Assembly: GCA_031769625.1 (NCBI GenBank)
Contig: JAUIMM010000188.1
Span: forward strand, 12,593,501 to 12,657,500
Reading direction: 5' to 3'
DNA length: 64,000 nt
DNA from: Taudactylus pleione
Taxonomy: Eukaryota > Chordata > Amphibia > Anura > Myobatrachidae
A program made the translations under genes and the position numbers. The notes under the pieces were generated by a model. It did not search any database. It saw only the letters and a program-made list of their open reading frames with translations, and had not been told where the DNA came from. This document shows positions 52,260 to 63,669 of this stretch, one piece after another. Each line of letters opens with the position of its first letter. Positions within the stretch are counted from its first letter, which is position 1.

Positions 52260-54380
52260 CAAAGGATGTTCCAGTCCACATCTCTTTAGAAAGAAGGCTA
52301 ATGACTGTGATCTAACACCCTTTGTGAGCATAACAGCAGGATTCTTCTCACATGTTATATGGACCACAGCACAGAACCATTCTCCACAAGCTCACAGATA
52401 AAGTGAGTTTGATTTCAATGCAATTGGATTGTCCATGGTGCTTGGTGTTGTAGGACAGGTCAATTGCACTTTTATTGTCATACTCCAAGTTGATGATGTC
52501 ATCCTTGTTCCCAAGGCTCAATTCACATAAAGTCTCTTTAAGGTATAGAGCATCCTTGGCTGATTTTGTATTGCCATATATTCCACCTCAGTGGTAGATA
52601 GGGCTACAGTGGGTTGTTTCCTACTTGACCAGCTTAATGCTGCACCTGCCAGTAAAAATACTGTAGATATCCTGTGTAGGAATGACGATTGTCCTCTTCC
52701 TAATTGGCATCACAGAGTAATTTGAGTGTAGAATTTCCAGACTTGTTAAATTCCATTTTCAAGGAAAAAGACCCTTTTAGATATCTTAACATTCTTTTAA
52801 CTGCTTTCCGGGACTGTCTATCAGGGTTAATGGAAAATTTGCTTACTCTGTTTACTGCATGTGTGATGTCAGGGTTCCAACACTTGCGTATATTAAATGG
52901 CCAATAGTGTCCTGATAAGCAACTTTCTTCATGCTTCCTGTTTCCTCTTCACCAGTGACATTGCCTTGGTTAGTTTGACACCTTTGTCAATGGCAGTGTT
53001 TATTGGTTTAGCATTTGCCATTCCATACTTTGTGAGCATATTTTCAACGTAGGTTTGCTGATCAATGAATATGAATATGATTCCTTTCTCTAGATCTTGA
53101 TTTATTCTCAATCCTAGCGAGTAATGTGCACAATCTAAGTTTTTTGTCCCAACAGCTGTTTGACATCTGTGATGAGCTGTTCTTGGCCTGCTACTAACAG
53201 ACTTTCTCTTCTGTGTATTTGTGGTAGAGACAAAAATCCGTCCTCGAATGCACAAAGTTAATTGCTTGCAGTAAGGATCTAGGTTGATGCACCAACAATG
53301 GCCACTTTATATAAGACCGTATAAAGCTTTCCTTAAGAAACAGACTTCTCCCTCTTGGAACATGTATTCGCACTAATGCTCTGGAGGTTCCATATATATG
53401 GAATCGGTATGAATTACCGCCGGACGCAAGTTCAAATCCCGACAGCGGCTGTCCGACATGGCTGAAAATCCTGATCGTCCCCAGGTAAGTATCACCTAAC
53501 CTAACCACCCTAACCCTCCTTAGGGGTGCCTAACCCTAACCTTCCCCCCAGTGCCTAACCCTAATCCCCCCTCTAAGTGCCTAAACCTAACCCCCCCTTC
53601 CCTGCCGCTAAACCTAAGTCCCCCGGGGGGTGCCTAAGTCCCCCTCGGGGGTGCCTAACCCTAACCCTCCCTTCCCCTAGCCTAACCCTAACCTCTCGGG
53701 GGGGTGCCTAACCCTAAGTCCCCCCCGGGAACCCTAAACCTAACCCTCCCCCCGCGGCTGTCCGCTGCAGTGCCTGACATCACTTAAAATCGGGATGCTG
53801 GGCGCCGGTCTCCCGGCGTCGGTAAAATGACAGGCGTCTAGATTTAGATGCCTGTCATTTAACCCTCGCCGGGATAAAGCAGTCGGGAGACCGGCTGTCG
53901 GGCTTACGTCCGCCAGCTTCCCAACTGCATACCCATACAGTATATATCGATCCTGTTATTTCTCTAGTTAAAAAAGCTGAGTCAAAATCTAATTGGTACA
54001 GTATATCAGCATGTTGTACAAGGCAGATATAGCAATGAGCAACAATAGTGTGTTGTATCTTGCTACCGGAGATAGAGAGTAAGTTTCAACGTAGTCAACA
54101 GCATTTTTCTGCGTATAGACTTTGGGTACAAGATGAGCTTTGTAACGTTGATAGTCCCATCTGCTTTCATCTTTCTGCAGGAGATGCACCTACTCTTGAC
54201 TGTTTTGTGGTGACTTGGTCTCTCAACTATAGTCCATGTATTGTTGTCATCTCCTTGTCTATTACTGATTTCCACTCACATCAGTCATTACTTGCCACCT
54301 CTCGCTGTCCACTGTGTGTGTTATCTCCTCAAAATATCTTTTGGTGGTTTTCCATTATTTGATCTTGCAAAATTCTTTTC
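52260..54380 (-). pseudogene. Copia pol fragment: reverse transcriptase and RNase H
   Basis: RT blocks in order: TWTIVERPSHHKTVKSRC, RYKAHLVPKVYTQK with VDYVETYSLSPVARYNTLLL, then (after the insert) LRINQDLEKGI, DQQTYVENMLTKYGMANAKP. RNase H shows SWSSRKQPTVALSTTEVEY near 52600, a Copia signature, and the downstream KSAIDLSYNTKHHG. The catalytic YVDD segment is not recognisable. Many frameshifts and stops. Confidence 0.8.
53400..53940 (+). mobile_element. Foldback family with telomere-like core, copy e
   Basis: The left arm has GGTATGAATTACCGCCGGACG and AGTTCAAATCCCG (B-box-like). The core is CCTAACCCTAACC with CCCCCGGGGGG. It ends GCATACCC. TATATAT words flank it. It separates two pieces of the Copia RT. 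Confidence 0.75.
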
Positions 54381-54766
54381 TATGGTTGGGTGACCATGCT
54401 GGTAATATATTTTTCAAGTATGTCTCCAGCTGCTGGCATATCCAGTGACACACACCTTGCAACTCCAATTTCAGCTATGTTTTAAGTCTCACTCACAGTT
54501 ATATAAACAGGCAGCGGAGCTGGATCAGAGAATACAGTGGACCAACCGGTCATGTATGTAGGCAGGATCATAGAATTACTCAGGGTACCCCACAAAGCTA
54601 AGTTGTATATGTCCATACACTACTGTAGCACTTAAACACAGTGAGTCAAGATGGCACCATGCATGCACAGACTAAAGACTAAACCAGCCATCCTGGTAAA
54701 GGATCAGATGCATCATGTAAAGGAGCGTCATGTAGGAGGCTCTGTAGTGAACTCCATATACCAACA

Positions 54767-54962
54767 AAATTTACTAACCAGCAGTTCATCAAAGCTGCTG
54801 ATTATTGGATGATTTGACTGATTTAAAATGGCAATAAAAATAAATGCTAAACCAGGCTTGTTTAGCAGTTAATTCTGCTTCCGTTTTAAATCAATTGGTC
54901 AAAGCTGTATACCTTTGTAGCATACTGTGCTAAACAACGTGAAATAATCTTTATTGACAGTC
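54767..54962. other. No recognisable feature
   Basis: AT-rich linker with a short inverted pair (AACTGCTAA type) but no defined element. Confidence 0.3.
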
Positions 54963-55960
54963 AGTGGTGTAACTAGGGTATTTGGAGCCCAGGGCAAAAT
55001 GAAAAATGGAAGGCTGTAAAAGTGGGTGTGCCACTTGCCACAAGGGGCATGGCCACTGAAAAATGGGGGCATGTCAACAGGACACCACCATTTCTTGTCA
55101 CTCTGGGAACATTCCTTTCGATTCCATATGCACCTTAATGCTCCCAGTAGTAGTACCCCTCTTGTAATGCCCACTGTAGTAGTGTCCCTCATGCAATGTC
55201 CCCAGTAGCAGTGCCCCATGTAGCTGTGTCCCTTGTAGTGCACCCTTATACAGTGCCCCCAGTAGTGCACCCTTATATAGTGCCCCAACTATTGCCCTTT
55301 ATCCAGTGCCCCCAGTAGTGGTCCCCCCTATGCAGTGCCCCGAGTGTTGCACCTTATACAATGCACCAGGTAGTGGTCCCACCTATGCAGAGCCCCCAGT
55401 AGTGCCCCATATACAGTGCCCCCAGTAGTGACCCTTATATACTGCCTCCAAGTAGTGGTTCCTCCTATGCAGTGTCCTCAGTAGTGGTCTCCCTTATACA
55501 ATGCCCCCAGTAGTGCCCCTTATACAGTGTCCCCAGTAGTGCACCCTTATACAGTGCCCCCAGGAGTGCACCCATATACAGTACCCCCAGTAGTGGTCCC
55601 CCCTATGCAGTACCCCCAGTAGTGGTCCCCCTTATACAGTGCCCCCAGTAGTGGTCCTCCTATGCAGTTCCCCATGTAGTGGTCCCCCTTTATGCAGTGA
55701 CCCCAGTAGTGGTCCCTCCTATACAGTGCCCCCAGTAATGGTCCCCCTTATGCAGTGCCTCCCAGTAGTGGTTCCCCTATGCAGTGTCCCCAGTAGTGGA
55801 CCCCCTATGCAGTGCCCCTTATACAGTTCCCCTAGTAGTGGTCCCCCTATGCAATGCCCCCAGTAGAGGTCCCCTGTATGCAGTGCCCCTTATACAGTGC
55901 CCCAGTAGTGGCCCCCCTATGCAGTGCCCCGGTAGTGATACATGCCCCTGGCCAGTAGTG
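54963..55960. repeat. MITE end with 28-bp minisatellite
   Basis: The left end CAGTGGTGTAACTAGG resembles the hAT-like families here. From 55150 to 55940 a 28-bp unit (CAGTGCCCCCAGTAGTGGTC) recurs about 28 times with indels. The other end was not found. Confidence 0.8.
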
Positions 55961-56934
55961 CCCACTACATAATACATATACACACATACACAAAACACTT
56001 ACCTAAATCCACGCTCCTTCACCCGCCGCCATCTGCTCCTCTGTTCTCTCGCTTGGCACTATGGAAGAGAAGTCATGATGTCTGACCCATCACCCACTGC
56101 GGGAGCTGGAAGGCAGAGCTCTTGAGAGAGCTCCAGCCCAGCTCCGGCAGTGGGCACAGCAGCCAATGAGAGTTTTACATGTATACTACCCAGTGCTGGC
56201 GGCGGTGTGTGTGTTACTGTGTAGTGTGGACTGAATTTAATGGACCTGGACCGTGGCCGTTGGTGGAAACACACACACACCCCTGCGCGCCACCGGTCTA
56301 ACGGCACCCAGAGCACAAGCCCTGGCCGATACCCCCTGGTTATATGAGCACAGTTGGCCAGTGTTTTAAGTACTGTGCATGCATCTGAGGCTCACTTCTC
56401 ATGTGTCCCGATTGTTAGCGCACCAAGATACAGAACAAATTTGGACGTATGGAGTGTGGATTTTAATGGGCATACCTGGGAGGTAACAGCAGGGTGGCTA
56501 GGCAGACACGGACATGACATGCCATCCAAAGATGCAAAACTGCTCACATAGGAGGAGTTCATGTTCAGACTGAGAAATTACACCTGCCACACATATTTCC
56601 GCAGGTTAACGAAGCACCGCCGGTCAAGGTATGGACCAAGGAGACCATAAACTTGGATAAATAGTAATTGCTCTTAGTGTTTGTACCATTCAATTCAACT
56701 GATGTTGACCATGGTCATTAAAAGGATTTCTGATCCCTAGGGGAGAATTTTGTACCTGTCCACTCCTTTAAGGTCACTGATAATGACCCAATAACATGGT
56801 AGTTTGATGGAAATGGTAAACCACAGCACCCCCTCCCCCATTATGAAACAGCCCACAATTTTTTCTTGGCAACAAATGTACAGTAGATATTTCACTGAAT
56901 TCATTGGAAAACATTTTCCCATGGATTTTGTGGG
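55961..56934. other. Unrecognised DNA
   Basis: 55980-56340 is GC-rich with a hairpin-like pair (GGAGCTGGAAGGCAGAGCTC and GAGAGCTCCAGCCCAGCTCC) and may be the end of the preceding MITE. Nothing was recognised from 56345 to 56930. Confidence 0.3.
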
Positions 56935-57175
56935 CCAAATGTAATAGGGTGAGAACTTAGAAAATGTGAGAGTAAACTGTCACACTTTTTAAACTCGGCC
57001 AATGTAATAGAGTCCGAGAAGAGGCAAACTCGAATATTTTTCAGACTCCAAAAATTATTTAAACTCACATCCAGATGTTCTCCCATTTTGAAGATACAAC
57101 TCTACCAATGTAATAGTGTGAGTTTACTGCTAACCTCTGACATTTTCTAAACTCTTTCCCTATTACATTACATTT
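56935..57175. mobile_element. Small MITE with AATGTAATAGGG ends
   Basis: It starts CAAATGTAATAGGGTGAG and ends CTCTTTCCCTATTACATT. AATGTAATAG recurs inside (56999, 57107). The target duplication is unclear. Confidence 0.6.
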
Positions 57176-57234
57176 TTATGTTTAACTGTGCAGACAAAAC
57201 AAAAGGACACAGCAGATCCCTTAACTCAAGAACC

Positions 57235-57391
57235 AGAGATGTGCATGCTCGGATTAGTTCGGCTTTTCCCGCCAAATTCAGATTTTTCCCGCCAAATTTC
57301 GGGTCTCAGAAAGAGGCAAAACATCATCTTTCATGGACTTTTGTCCATGAAAGATGATGTTTCTCCATGAAAGATGACATGCACATCTCTA
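57235..57391. mobile_element. Palindromic MITE sharing hAT ends
   Basis: The ends are AGAGATGTGCATG and CATGCACATCTCTA. TCAAGAACC is duplicated on both sides (57226-57234 and 57392-57400). The 157-bp body contains a hairpin of CATCTTTCATGGAC with its complement. The end motif equals that of the BED-finger hAT transposon. Confidence 0.85.
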
Positions 57392-57578
57392 TCAAGAACC
57401 AAACCTTTTTACTCTATACTACTAGTTAAGTGTTCCTATTAGTTTGGAAATGACCGGCATAAAAAGCATGTAATAATAGCCACACCTTTGACAATATGGT
57501 TGGCCTGTTGTTGGCTCTTGACCAAGTTCACCCTGTATTGCCACATACAGATTGCAAGTGATTAGATCTACTCAATCA

Positions 57579-57882
57579 CTACACTATACAATTATCTGTC
57601 AGATATCTGTCCAATCTGGCTAGTTGAAATTAAAATCTGGTAATGTATGGGTGCAAATGACAATCGACCATTTGCTCACAAACACTGGAAAACAGACGAA
57701 AATGGTCGTTCAGACAAATTGGTTAAAACATACGATTTTAACCAATTTGAACAATTGTTTTTTGTCCATTTTTCAGTGTTTAAAACCATATGATCGACTG
57801 TCATTTGCTCCCATACCTTACCAGGTTTTCATTCCAACCAGCCAGATTGGACAGATATCTGACAGATAATTGTAAAGTGTAT
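57579..57882. mobile_element. Full-length foldback MITE
   Basis: About 40 bp at each end (57584-57625 and 57839-57880) are almost perfect inverted copies (core ATTATCTGTCAGATATCTG). Pairing continues inward (CAAATGACA, TTGGTTAAAA) to a centre near 57735, so the whole 300 bp can fold into one hairpin. Confidence 0.8.
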
Positions 57883-57884
57883 GC

Positions 57885-59724
57885 CCAGCATAATTATGCT
57901 CTAATACCTAAATACCAATATTCCATTAGTACAATATCATTAAAAAACAACAACAATTAATTGGACATAGCAATTCCTACAGATTCATGTTTCTTATTAA
58001 AGTTTAGTTTATGAAGTGTTAATTATTTAGTTTAAACATATGTTGCTGATAATTCTGTAAATTGTATATTTAATATGTTGTGCTATAATAATGACACCGT
58101 CATGGTTCTGTCGCATTTTTGCCCGTAAACAATATGTAATCGTCAAAATTGTGTAGATCCATACAGCTTTGTTTCAGTGTTTGCTTCTTAGTAAAACTTA
58201 AATTTAATGATGTGAATTATAGCTCAATAGGAAATGACCTAAGTGCATAAAACGCCAGATTCTCAGTTCTACTGGAAAGTGTTTTCGCCCCTTTCTTTTC
58301 TTCCTTGGTATAAGCATATTGAGAAAGTAATCCCCAGGGAGATAAACTACCTTTCATTCAAACAGTCATCAAACTCCTTCTGTGATTTAATTACACTTGG
58401 GTCAGTCACACAGCCAGCTGAATTCAATTAATTGAAAAAAAAAATCCCAAAGACAACACAGGCTGTCTTGATCTGTATTCTGACATGTTACTGTGAAATG
58501 ACAAGTTTACCTCCATCCAAGACAGAAAGAAAAAAAAAGATATTTCTAATTGAAGAGCAAAGGGCCATTCAGCAACACTGCTCCGTTTATGTAACATTTC
58601 CAGTTAAGATCTATCTTTGCAGACAGTTCAGTGGAAAGTTAGTCTGAAAAAGCAGTGTATCATATATCATGAATTTAATAGGGGTTTTCAGGATTTTCAC
58701 AAAGTGCCTTGACCAGACTCGCACAGCTGGAGGCTGCGCGGCGGGAGACCGAAAAACACTGTATCTGTGTTTTCTAAACTCTTGCCAAAATCCATTGAAT
58801 TTGATCTGGAATGACTATGAATTTTGGGAATGTACGTTCACTTTTCTCCTTTGCTTATCCAAATAATAATAATTTAAAAAATAAAAAGTCCTGTAAGAAT
58901 TCCAGATGGAAACACTAAATGTGTATTATAAAGGATTTCCTATAAACAAAATAACGGTCCCAGATTTTGGACTTGAACCATAAATGGAACAAAGGACCTT
59001 TTTGTGCATTAAAAAAATATAATAAAAAAAAATCACAGATGATTGTACATACATCTATAGGTTTAAAGTAATTTTTAAAAAAAATGTTTAATTAATTTTT
59101 TGGAAAGCCAAAGAAAAGCAGAGAGGAAACAGTCAGCCTGAGCAGTAAATCCATCGCTAATAAATATCCAGGGCGACATCAAAGCCTTCTTTTTAATTAG
59201 AAGCACATGCGTGGAGTAACAAATTCCTGGCAAAGGTGGCAAGGTTATAATTTAATGTTATGATCTGCAATAAAATGTTATTCTCAATGATTAGACTTTG
59301 GGTCACACTTCTGTGTGTCAGATAGAAGTATTTATTTATTTATTTTTGGTTTAGCCGTAAAATTGCAGCTTTAAAAATTAATCTCTTGGTTATTTAAAGG
59401 CTATTATTTTTTTTGCTTGCTCCAGTGGTAAAAGGACTGCACTGTTGGATCAGGTGGCATAAAGTGTAAAAACAGTCTCCGCCCACACTACAAAGTATTT
59501 AAGTTCACCTGCCATGCCGTGCTCTGTTTTCGCTGGCTATGGCTGAAGTATGCAAATTAGATTATTGTCAGCTGCAGTTGGCCTTTCTGTGATTAGTTTG
59601 GTAGAATGTTGTGAGAATCAATGGAGGTTTAGAGCACAGAACTGATAATAGTGTATTTTTTTTAATGTCATTAGTTTATTAGTCGATATGGTCAATTATT
59701 TTATTTAATGATGTTTACTTATAT
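57885..59724. other. Longest repeat-poor stretch, candidate conserved non-coding DNA
   Basis: No transposon ends, minisatellite or coding frame were found over 1.8 kb. 58240-58640 and 59110-59680 are mixed-composition DNA with motifs common in developmental enhancers: ATGCAAAT (octamer, near 59552), CAGCTG, TAATTAG and TTTAATTAGAAG, and CAAAGGTGGC. No host gene is adjacent, which would fit a gene desert. Function is an inference from texture alone. Confidence 0.35.
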
Positions 59725-60260
59725 TAGAGGTGTGCCCCAACCCCCGTGTTTTGGGTATAAATCATTGTTGTGTTTTAGTTTTGGCAAAACCACCCTCAAT
59801 TGTTTTGGCTTTGGATTTCTTTAAAAAATGCTAAAAACACCTAATATCATGTAATTTGAACCTGTTTGTATTCCTATAAAATTATTAACATCAGTAACCT
59901 TACTTTCCAGTCAAGTTTGACCACCTCACAACACACAATATTGACCAAAGGCTGCCGCGAGCTGACTGGCTAAACTAAGAGACAGAGCAATGGCACAAAC
60001 AAATGGCAGTTTAAAAGAATATGTATGGCACATCTATGAAACATAGTGGCACAGCAGTGGCAGATATGATGGCAGTTTAATAAACTATACAACCCTATAG
60101 AATGTTTTCATTAATCAACTAATAGCCTAACAGTAAAAGCCTAATAGAAAATATAATATACTACCAGCACACTTCTGCAAACAGCAAATCATAGGCCTCA
60201 GGCTGCCGAAGTAATATCTATTAGATAACTAGATCAACATTAACCTTACTCCAAACAGTA
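59725..60260 (-). mobile_element. 3'-terminal fragment of the BED-finger hAT family
   Basis: It begins TTAGAGGTGTGCCCCAACCC and follows 17843-18110 and 29797-30090 (GTGTTTTGG, AAATGCTAAAAACAC, TTGACCACCTCAC). No transposase part is attached. Confidence 0.65.
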
Positions 60261-61225
60261 AATCACAGGCCAGAGGCCAGTACAGATGATTGTAGGTGGA
60301 GTATTTAGAGGAAGGTAAAACATTTATTTACTAAAAAAAAAAAGTAAATCGAAAACATGGAACAAATTATTCAAAACCAAGCTTCCAAATGTGAGATTTC
60401 AAATGCAAACTGAGCAATGCTACAGAAGCTACACAAGCATTATGTTCTATATTAGTAGGGGCTGATGTGTCTATCACAGCTCAGACTGTAATCAACGTTA
60501 CCTACTCTGCATCTGTTGAGAACCTAGAGGAAATTGAGTATAAATGCCTTGATAAGAAGCTGGTGATAAGGGGGAGAGGACTTGGACTGCACACCCTAAT
60601 TTTAAACATAATAAGAGGTGCTACCATGCTGAGACTTGTAGTACAATTCAGGGGAGAAAGAACACAGGTGCACACTCTGAGTACTAAGAACAATGATAGT
60701 CAAAATAATCTTGATAAACTCTACAATTAAAATGGAGTTTAAGTGAGGTTCTTAGTACTGGTGATGTATGGTCTTGCAAGATATAGAACATCAATGCCTG
60801 TGACAAGTGACTGTCCAGAACAAGATGTATGCTGCTGCCATGACCTGCAGAAGAGAGTTGATAAACTGGGGCACATACTTAAACATTTACTGAAGGAAGA
60901 AATGCTGAAGGGAGCATCTCGGGCATAGGCTCGTCATAGTCAATTATAAAAGAGAGTCTCATTACCAGAGGACGCCTATTAGTACTTCCATGAAATTCAT
61001 TTTGGCTCAGATATGCCGCTGATGTCTTTATTCTTCATAATAATTTAAACTTATTCATACTGTCTCAATGACTATCCACATTGATTGATAATCGCTTGGA
61101 GCTTTGTAACCTTGTCTTCATGCAGTCAGAATTTTGGACTGGGATCACAGAGGATATGCAGACCCATGGCAGAGTGATTGATAGGAAGTACCATTTGTAG
61201 GTAGAGAAGGGGGGTGGTCGAGCAA
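60261..61225. other. Unrecognised DNA with one odd open frame
   Basis: A plus-strand frame from about 60385 to 60730 (roughly 110 codons, KLSNATEATQALCSILVGAD near the start) has no ATG at its beginning and no domain I recognise. A second short frame follows (60794-60928, CCCHDLQKRVDKLGHILKHL). They could be decayed transposon or retrogene parts. There is no other content. Confidence 0.25.
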
Positions 61226-61569
61226 ATGCAAGCGTGCCAGTGCGTCTCAACGGCATTGCATCGGCATGCATAAATTAGATACTGCGATATTAGACGCAAC
61301 CTGAGGTCTCATAGTGTCCGCAGAAGTAATACATTTCCTGAGTGAGGTCTGACCTGCCTTAACTGTGCATATGGATCTGATGTGATTCGATGTTACCAAT
61401 TGTTTCGCTATGTTGCCCAAGTATATGGATGTGAACAGGGGGAAGTGGGCGTCATTATGTCAGGCTGCAATCGCAATGCAAATGCAAGCATTTACATATC
61501 AACGTTGATATTAGCAACTGCGTTGCGTGTGTATAAGCAGAATAACGATCCATGCTAAATCAGGCCCAA
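61226..61569. repeat. Foldback MITE debris ending AAATCAGGCCC
   Basis: The right end (CATGCTAAATCAGGCCCA) matches the terminal motif of the GGGCCTGATTCAG group. The interior has GCATCGGCATGC-type palindromes like 9740-9960. The left end is unresolved. Confidence 0.45.
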
Positions 61570-61574
61570 CATTG

Positions 61575-61972
61575 GCTCATCCCCACTGGAATCCACCATT
61601 ACACTCTCTGTAATTGGCGGCAAAGGTCTTCCTTACAGAATTTGTAGTTTATTTTTGATGAACATCAGTTTTTCCACATTTTCTTGAAGTAGCCTCCTAT
61701 CCCGATTCACAAGCTTTCCGCCTGTGCTCAACACTTTCTGAATACACACTTGAGGGTGGACAGCTTCAGAACACCATAGCTAGTTTGTACAAGGGGGCTC
61801 CTAATTGCTTTTTTTTACTTCTAGTATTGAAAGGGACTTTGTCGACATACTAATTTAAAGATTGTCATTAAAGTAATCCTCCACCATTCTACCGATGCTT
61901 ACTGTGTCAGATTGAGTCACGGTAGAGGTGTCAATATATGTGGGCATTTATTTTAAGCCTGACCAGATGTCA
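61575..61972 (-). pseudogene. hAT transposase C-terminal fragment (third family member)
   Basis: On the minus strand, pieces match copy 1 near 18790-19060: VVEDYF and its surroundings, a hATC-like part (SVLST, RRLLQENVEKLMFI) and the linker ending in DIWSGL. The Penelope-like element joins directly after DIWSGL, so the hAT was the target. Confidence 0.6.
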
Positions 61973-61974
61973 TA

Positions 61975-63669
61975 ATGTCTCACTCTGGTGCACTGAGTTG
62001 AATCATCATCTTCAGTGGGGCTCTTGGATACTGATGCCACAAATTTTGCTTTCATTTCTTTTGCTTGCGTTTCGTATGCATTTGGATAACTACAATTCCT
62101 TTTTAATCTTCTTAGTTGCCTTCCTGGAATAGAGAACAACCAGTTGAAATGATGGCAACTATCTGCACCAATATAAGAATTGGAGTCAGTGGGTTTTGAA
62201 AAATTTAGAGTATATAAATAATTATTTTCTGCTATTACAGTGATGTCCAAAAAATTTATTTTATTACTACTTTCTGTAAAAACAAATTCAATATTTAAAA
62301 CATTATTATTTAAATAATGATAAAAGTCTTTTAAAAGAGTGCTTCCTCCTCTCCAAATAAAAAAGACGTCATCTATATAACGTGACCAGGACACCAGGTT
62401 CGCTCCGAATGGGTTATCATTCCAAATCACTGTGTCTTCCCACTGACCCATGAAAATATTCGCATAACTCGGAGTGAACCTGGTGCCCATTGCGGTCCCC
62501 ACCTTCTGGAGATAGAAGAAGTCATTAAAAACAAAATAATTGTTAGATAAAATAAATTGCACACCCTCTACTAGAAAGTTCTGTAGGCCTATATCCAAAT
62601 CACTATCTTTCAGAGTTTTGGTGATCACCTTCACCCCTTCCTGGTGATCTATTATAGTATACAGAGATTTTACGTCTGCTGTCACCATAATATATTCACT
62701 TTCCCATTTAATTGTTGTCAAAAGATTCAAGAAATCCCTTGAATCTTTTAAATGGGATCGATTCTTTATGACCAAAGGTTGTAAAACATGGTCAATAAAC
62801 TCTGATACATTCGCCGTAATAGAATCTATCCCCGACACTATAGGTTGTCCCGGTGGGTGTAGGGGATCTTTATGTATTTTCGGGAGTACATAAATCACCG
62901 GTGTGACTTGTTCTGCAATATACATAAATAAAGACTCTTTCTCTGTAAGTACTTTATTGTCCTTATATTTATCCAACAATATTCTAAGTTTTTCTAACAT
63001 CCCTTGAGTGGGATCTGCACAAAGTTTGTAGTACGTGCTTCTGTCTTCCACCTGTCTTAGAATTTCATTCTCATACATTGTTCTATTGAGAATGACCACA
63101 CCCCCACCCTTATCGGCGGGTTTTATTACGATGTCCTTATTTCCCTGTAAATTTTTCAGGGCTTTACGTTCTTTACTTGTGAGATTGTGGATGATTTTTT
63201 TGGAGTTTATGGTCTGGATATCATCACTAACTAGTTTATAGAAAGTGTCCACAAAATTCCCTTTCATATACGTTGGATTGAATACTGATTTAGGTTTAAA
63301 TGGGGTTCTTTCCATATCTGATTGTGCATCAACAAGGACAGCATCTTTTGATAGGAAGAATTTTTTAATGGCTAATTTTCTAGTAAACCTATTCAAATCT
63401 ATAAAGGTAGTGAACTTGTTCAGGGGAACAGACGGAGCATATTTCAGTCCTTTTTCTAAAACACTTTGTTCCACGTGAGATAAAATATGTGCGCTCAAAT
63501 TGAATATTTTAACCCTACCATCTTTGCAATTTATGGGATTCTTTTCCATATTAATCCCCTCTATATGTTCCTCAACTGACATTGTCGTCGCCTTTTTATT
63601 TTTTTTATTTTTGTTGTGTTTGCATTTTAATGTACGTTTGTTACCTCCCCTGCATCCTCTAGTGGTCAT
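61975..63669 (-). CDS. Penelope-like reverse transcriptase, open but 3'-truncated
   Basis: The frame is open from an ATG at 63669 for about 565 codons. Blocks in order: FNLSAHILSHVEQSVLEKGL (N-terminal block), KDIVIKPADKGGGVVILN, VIYVLPKIHKD, VTADVKSLYTIIDH (first catalytic Asp), GTAMGTRFTPSYANIFMG, WSRYIDDVFFIW (catalytic Asp pair) and INFLDITV. All RT catalytic residues are present. After the thumb the frame runs into hAT sequence at about 61985, so the GIY-YIG endonuclease normally found at the C-terminus is absent. The start codon overlaps the stop of the upstream ORF. Confidence 0.85.

Larger units (their letters stand above)
51650..54766 (-). mobile_element. Ty1/Copia LTR retrotransposon, decayed and split
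   Basis: LTR starts on the minus strand are TGTTGGTATATGGAGTTC (from 54766) and TGTTGTTATATGGAGTGC (from 52160). The shared LTR sequence includes GTGCATGCATGGTGCCATC. Between them lie Copia RT and RNase H remnants. A hAT-like MITE (51744-52096) splits the 3' LTR and a telomere-like-core element (53400-53940) splits RT. Gag and integrase are missing, so an internal deletion preceded or followed insertion. Confidence 0.75.
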
